Origin: Acidobacteriota bacterium
Lineage (GTDB): Bacteria; Acidobacteriota; Terriglobia; Terriglobales; Acidobacteriaceae
Length of the DNA stretch: 15,358 nt
Assembly (NCBI GenBank): GCA_021781255.1
Contig: JAJXXG010000469.1
Span: forward strand, 1 to 15,358
Reading direction: 5' to 3'
Shown here: in pieces, positions 12,709-15,358 of the stretch
Numbering within the stretch: position 1 is the stretch's first letter
How the letters are laid out: each line of letters begins with the position of its first letter
Notes under the pieces: model-generated
Told to the model about the DNA's origin: nothing
Database searches by the model: none
Seen by the model: the letters and a program-made list of their open reading frames with translations, nothing else
Made by a program: the position numbers and the translations under genes

Positions 12709-14787
12709 CTACTTTTTGCCTTGCAGTTCGTCGGCCAGCGCTCCGGCGTCGTAGAGTTTGCGCAGGCCTTCGATCATGCCCGCCGAATGGACCGCAACGG
12801 CGCGATTCTTCTCGCCGTCATAATCAAAGTCTCCGGCCAGCGACTCGATGTTGCCGTCGAAGATGAGGCCCACAAGCTCTCCTTCGCGGTTGACCACCGG
12901 CGAGCCGGAGTTGCCGCCGATGATGTCGCCGGTGGAAACGAAGTCGAGCGGAGTGCTGAGGTCCAGCTTGCCCAGTCCTGCTGCTTCCTTTGGCGTCAGG
13001 TCAAATGGAGGCTTGTTGCTGAAGCTTGCCGCGCGGTCATAGAGCCCGTAGAAGGTGGTGAAGGGCGGGGCAATGGTGCCGTTGTAGGGGTAGCCCTTGA
13101 CCGTGCCGTAGCTCAGGCGGGGAGTGAAGGTGGCGTCGGGATAGACGTCCTTGCCGTAGACGAGAAAGCGCGCTTTGCCCAGCTTCTCTCCCGCTGGAGT
13201 GAGCACGCTGGAGATGGTGTCGCGCAGGTGGCGATTCATTTCGCGCACGATGGGGTCCACGCGCCGCGCGGCCTCAATCATGGGATCGGTCGAAGCGGCC
13301 ACGGCGGCTTCTCCGCCTTCGAGAAGAGCCTTGCGTTCGGCTGTGTCTGCCAGCTTTGTTCCATCCACCAGCGAATTCACCGTCTGGTCCACGCCTTCTC
13401 CCTGCACGATGGCCTGCACATAGGCATCGTCTTTGCCGAGCTTTTCCTGGGCCAGGTTGAGGGCCGTGGTCATGTACAGCTTTTCAGTGGCGGGATAAAT
13501 CTTTGCGGGCGAAAGCAGCCGGAAGCGCAGTGATTCAAGCTGCGCGTCGTGGTATCCGGGCAGGCGGTCGCCATCGGGCCGCTTCACTTCGGCGACATAC
13601 TGCACGATCTGCAGAGCGATTCCGAAGAGCTGGCTGTCCGTTCGCCGGAACAACTGGCTCTTGATCTGCGGCTTAATCTGCTCTTCAACGCGGGCAATCG
13701 TATCCCATGCGCTGCCGTATTCTTTTTGCCACTCGGGATTGGCTGCGACCTTCCTGCGGAAATCAGCCTCATCGGCCTCCTTCTTCGCCATGATGGCCTT
13801 GTCTGCCAGCGCTTCTGCGCGGCCCACATACACCTTGAGGCTGTTCTGCAGACCAAAGATGGTGCTGCCGACGAGACGCGCCTGTTCCGGCCCCTGCGCG
13901 GCAAACTGCTGCGAGGCAGCAATGCGCCGCTTGAGGTATTCGATGATCGCGGGTTCGATTACATCGCGTTCCACCAGCAACTGCGCTACTGTATCCGCGC
14001 GTGAGGTTGAGCCGGGATTGCCGGAGGTGAAAATCAGCTCGCCGGGTTGCGCGCCCCTGGCGCTCCACTTGAGATAGTTATCGGTGTGCAGCGGCTTGCC
14101 GTTTTCGTAGACGCGGAACAAAGCCATGTCCAGGTCATAACGCGGATAGGTGAAGTTATCCGGGTCGCCGCCGAAAAATGCAGCCTGCTGCTCCGGCGCA
14201 AAGACGAGGCGCACGTCGGTATAAGCCTTGTACTGGTAGAGCCAGTATTCACCGCCGTGGTAGAGAGGCACCACGTCGGAACGGAGGCCGGTTTTGTCCT
14301 TGCTCTCTTTTTCAATTGCGGCAATTTCGGCGTCGCGAGCCTTCAGCGCCCTGGCCTCGTCGGCAATGCCTTTTGTTGCGCCCTGCACGCGCGCCGTTAC
14401 GTCCTGCATGCCGACCAGCACGTTCACTTCGAGGTCGGGCGACTTCATCTCCTCGGCAGGCGTGGCGGCGTAGAAGCCGGTGCTCAGGTAGTCGTGCTCG
14501 GCGGTCGAGTTCTTCTGCAACTGTCCGCGCGCCACGTGATGATTGGTCAGCAGCAGTCCATCGGGACTGACAAACGAGCCCGATCCGCCATCGTTGAGGC
14601 GCACGCTGGAGAGCCGCAGATGGTCAAGCCAGGCTTGCGTGGGATGAAAGTCATACTTGGCCGCAAGCTGCTTGAGCGGTGGGTTGTCAAAGGTCCACAT
14701 GCCTTCTTCGGCGTGGATCACGGAAGCTGAAGCCAGCAGCAAGGCGGCGGGCAACAGCAGCGCATTGCGCAATGAATGAGGTAGCAT
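12709..14787 (-). CDS. Exported S46-family dipeptidyl-peptidase (DPP7-type)
   Basis: The protein has 692 residues with a signal peptide (core NALLLPAALLLASASVIHA, likely cut after A26). S46 enzymes are chymotrypsin-fold serine exopeptidases that remove dipeptides from the N-terminus of peptides outside the cytoplasm. The triad is visible: H84 in LLTNHHVA, D220 in YPRYDLDMALFR and S627 in GGNSGSPVVN. The usual mature N-terminus EGMWTFDNPP is present at 28-37. Eighteen residues after the serine is G645 (IFDGN). In this family Gly at that place goes with DPP7-like preference for hydrophobic P1, and Arg with DPP11-like acidic preference, so a DPP7-like enzyme is inferred. HHV replaces the more usual HHC. 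GGAG stands six bases before the ATG. It lies 42 bp after a CocE-type gene and probably shares its transcript. Confidence 0.93.
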   Translation of the reverse strand: MLPHSLRNALLLPAALLLASASVIHAEEGMWTFDNPPLKQLAAKYDFHPTQAWLDHLRLSSVRLNDGGSGSFVSPDGLLLTNHHVARGQLQKNSTAEHDYLSTGFYAATPAEEMKSPDLEVNVLVGMQDVTARVQGATKGIADEARALKARDAEIAAIEKESKDKTGLRSDVVPLYHGGEYWLYQYKAYTDVRLVFAPEQQAAFFGGDPDNFTYPRYDLDMALFRVYENGKPLHTDNYLKWSARGAQPGELIFTSGNPGSTSRADTVAQLLVERDVIEPAIIEYLKRRIAASQQFAAQGPEQARLVGSTIFGLQNSLKVYVGRAEALADKAIMAKKEADEADFRRKVAANPEWQKEYGSAWDTIARVEEQIKPQIKSQLFRRTDSQLFGIALQIVQYVAEVKRPDGDRLPGYHDAQLESLRFRLLSPAKIYPATEKLYMTTALNLAQEKLGKDDAYVQAIVQGEGVDQTVNSLVDGTKLADTAERKALLEGGEAAVAASTDPMIEAARRVDPIVREMNRHLRDTISSVLTPAGEKLGKARFLVYGKDVYPDATFTPRLSYGTVKGYPYNGTIAPPFTTFYGLYDRAASFSNKPPFDLTPKEAAGLGKLDLSTPLDFVSTGDIIGGNSGSPVVNREGELVGLIFDGNIESLAGDFDYDGEKNRAVAVHSAGMIEGLRKLYDAGALADELQGKK

Positions 14788-14829
14788 CGCGGACTCCGTT
14801 TGCTGCGCAGCCGCGCGGACTTCCTGTTG

Positions 14830-15358
14830 CTACGGCTGCGGCAAAACCAGCACCTCTACGCCTGAAGCAGCATCCTTCTGGCGAAACACCTGCTCGGTGG
14901 CCTTCTGAAACTCGTCCGGCCTGGCGTAGGGAATGTCAGTAAATGTTTGTGGATTGCGGTCAGTCAGCGGGAACCAGGAGCTCTGCACCTGGACCATGAT
15001 GCGATGGCCGCGGCGGAATGTGTGGAAGAGGTCGGGCATCTGGAAATCGATTGCGGTTTCCTTGCCGGGCACGAGCGGCTCCGGCTTCTCCCAGCTGTTA
15101 CGGAACTTGGCGCGGAATGGTTCGCCGCGCATTAACTGCTGATAACCGCCCATGTGCAATGGCGGCGCATCGAGGATGCGCTTGTTGCCGTGCGATGTAT
15201 CTTCTGGGTCAGGGTGATTGTCAGGGTAGACATCGATCAGCTTTACGTCGAAATCGGAATCGGTGCCCGAGCTGGCCACGTGCAGCTTCGGCGAGATGGG
15301 CCCGGCAATGGTCACATCCTCCTGCAGCGGGTCGGTTTCATACACCAGCACGTCGGGC
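14830..15358 (-). CDS. CocE/NonD-type hydrolase, C-terminal part
   Basis: The frame runs off the right edge, so only the last 175 or so residues are seen, ending at TAG 14832-14830. The piece starts PDVLVYETDPLQEDVTIAGP, the standard entry into the jelly-roll C-terminal domain of the X-Pro dipeptidyl-peptidase/CocE/glutaryl-7-ACA acylase group. It continues with DFDVKLIDVYPD, then MRGEPFRAKF, then a basic-aromatic FRRGHRIMVQVQSSWFP block and DIPYARPDEF near the end. The alpha/beta-hydrolase catalytic domain lies outside the window. Members hydrolyse amide or ester bonds, often in peptides or acylated compounds; the substrate cannot be told here. A GTG at 15351 is internal. It is followed by the S46 peptidase on the same strand, which suggests joint use in peptide breakdown. 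Confidence 0.9.
   Translation of the reverse strand, partial: PDVLVYETDPLQEDVTIAGPISPKLHVASSGTDSDFDVKLIDVYPDNHPDPEDTSHGNKRILDAPPLHMGGYQQLMRGEPFRAKFRNSWEKPEPLVPGKETAIDFQMPDLFHTFRRGHRIMVQVQSSWFPLTDRNPQTFTDIPYARPDEFQKATEQVFRQKDAASGVEVLVLPQP

Noticed and set aside
12691..13533. Long + strand open frame (280 codons) over the S46 gene
   Set aside because: It is antisense to a gene with clear catalytic motifs, and its translation shows no family features. GC-rich coding DNA often gives open antisense frames.
1..15358. CRISPR array, insertion sequence, prophage or toxin-antitoxin pair
   Set aside because: No regularly spaced repeats, transposase, integrase or small paired genes were found. Apart from the features listed, the DNA is ordinary coding sequence.

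Overview
The window is a GC-rich bacterial chromosome segment. Its left half is an almost complete pathway for aromatic-acid catabolism. The mix of genes (a pca operon, a LacI/MFS pair, a secreted S46 dipeptidyl-peptidase and a CocE/NonD-type hydrolase) would fit a soil heterotroph of the Acidobacteriota (Terriglobia). That placement is inference from gene content only. Many aromatic-degradation proteins here resemble proteobacterial ones closely, so a proteobacterial host is not excluded.

Region 1 (1-6808, + strand) is a tightly packed operon in the order pcaJ (5'-truncated)-pcaF-pcaH-pcaG-pcaB-pcaD-pcaC-pobA. Neighbours overlap or sit within a few bases (ATGA overlaps at 599-602 and 2521-2524, a 14-bp overlap of pcaB and pcaD, a 1-base TAGTG overlap of pcaC and pobA). 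Together they turn 4-hydroxybenzoate into protocatechuate (PobA), open the ring between the hydroxyls (PcaHG), cycloisomerise (PcaB), decarboxylate (PcaC), hydrolyse the enol-lactone (PcaD), activate 3-oxoadipate with CoA (PcaJ and a partner presumably just outside the window) and cleave it to acetyl-CoA and succinyl-CoA (PcaF). Catalytic residues are visible in nearly every enzyme. No dedicated regulator or aromatic-acid transporter lies in the window.

Region 2 (6830-8281, - strand) is a convergent aldehyde dehydrogenase of the vanillin dehydrogenase type. It would supply vanillate, one step (demethylation, not encoded here) from protocatechuate. Its upstream side is a 660-bp non-coding stretch (8282-8941) with several inverted repeats.

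Region 3 (8942-10223, - strand) holds a secreted protein of unknown function with its own rho-independent terminator, a 350-bp non-coding gap, and a tRNA-Ser(UGA) gene with an encoded CCA end.

Region 4 (10357-12593, + strand) is a LacI-family regulator followed 5 bp later by an MFS permease, a typical arrangement for a regulated, probably carbohydrate, uptake system.

Region 5 (12652-15358, - strand) is a probable two-gene unit. It comprises the C-terminal end of a CocE/NonD-type alpha/beta hydrolase and an exported S46 dipeptidyl-peptidase with an intact His/Asp/Ser triad, closed by a strong terminator hairpin.

I did not find a convincing undescribed system. The least explained items are the secreted protein at 8942-9781 and the structured non-coding DNA on its downstream side.
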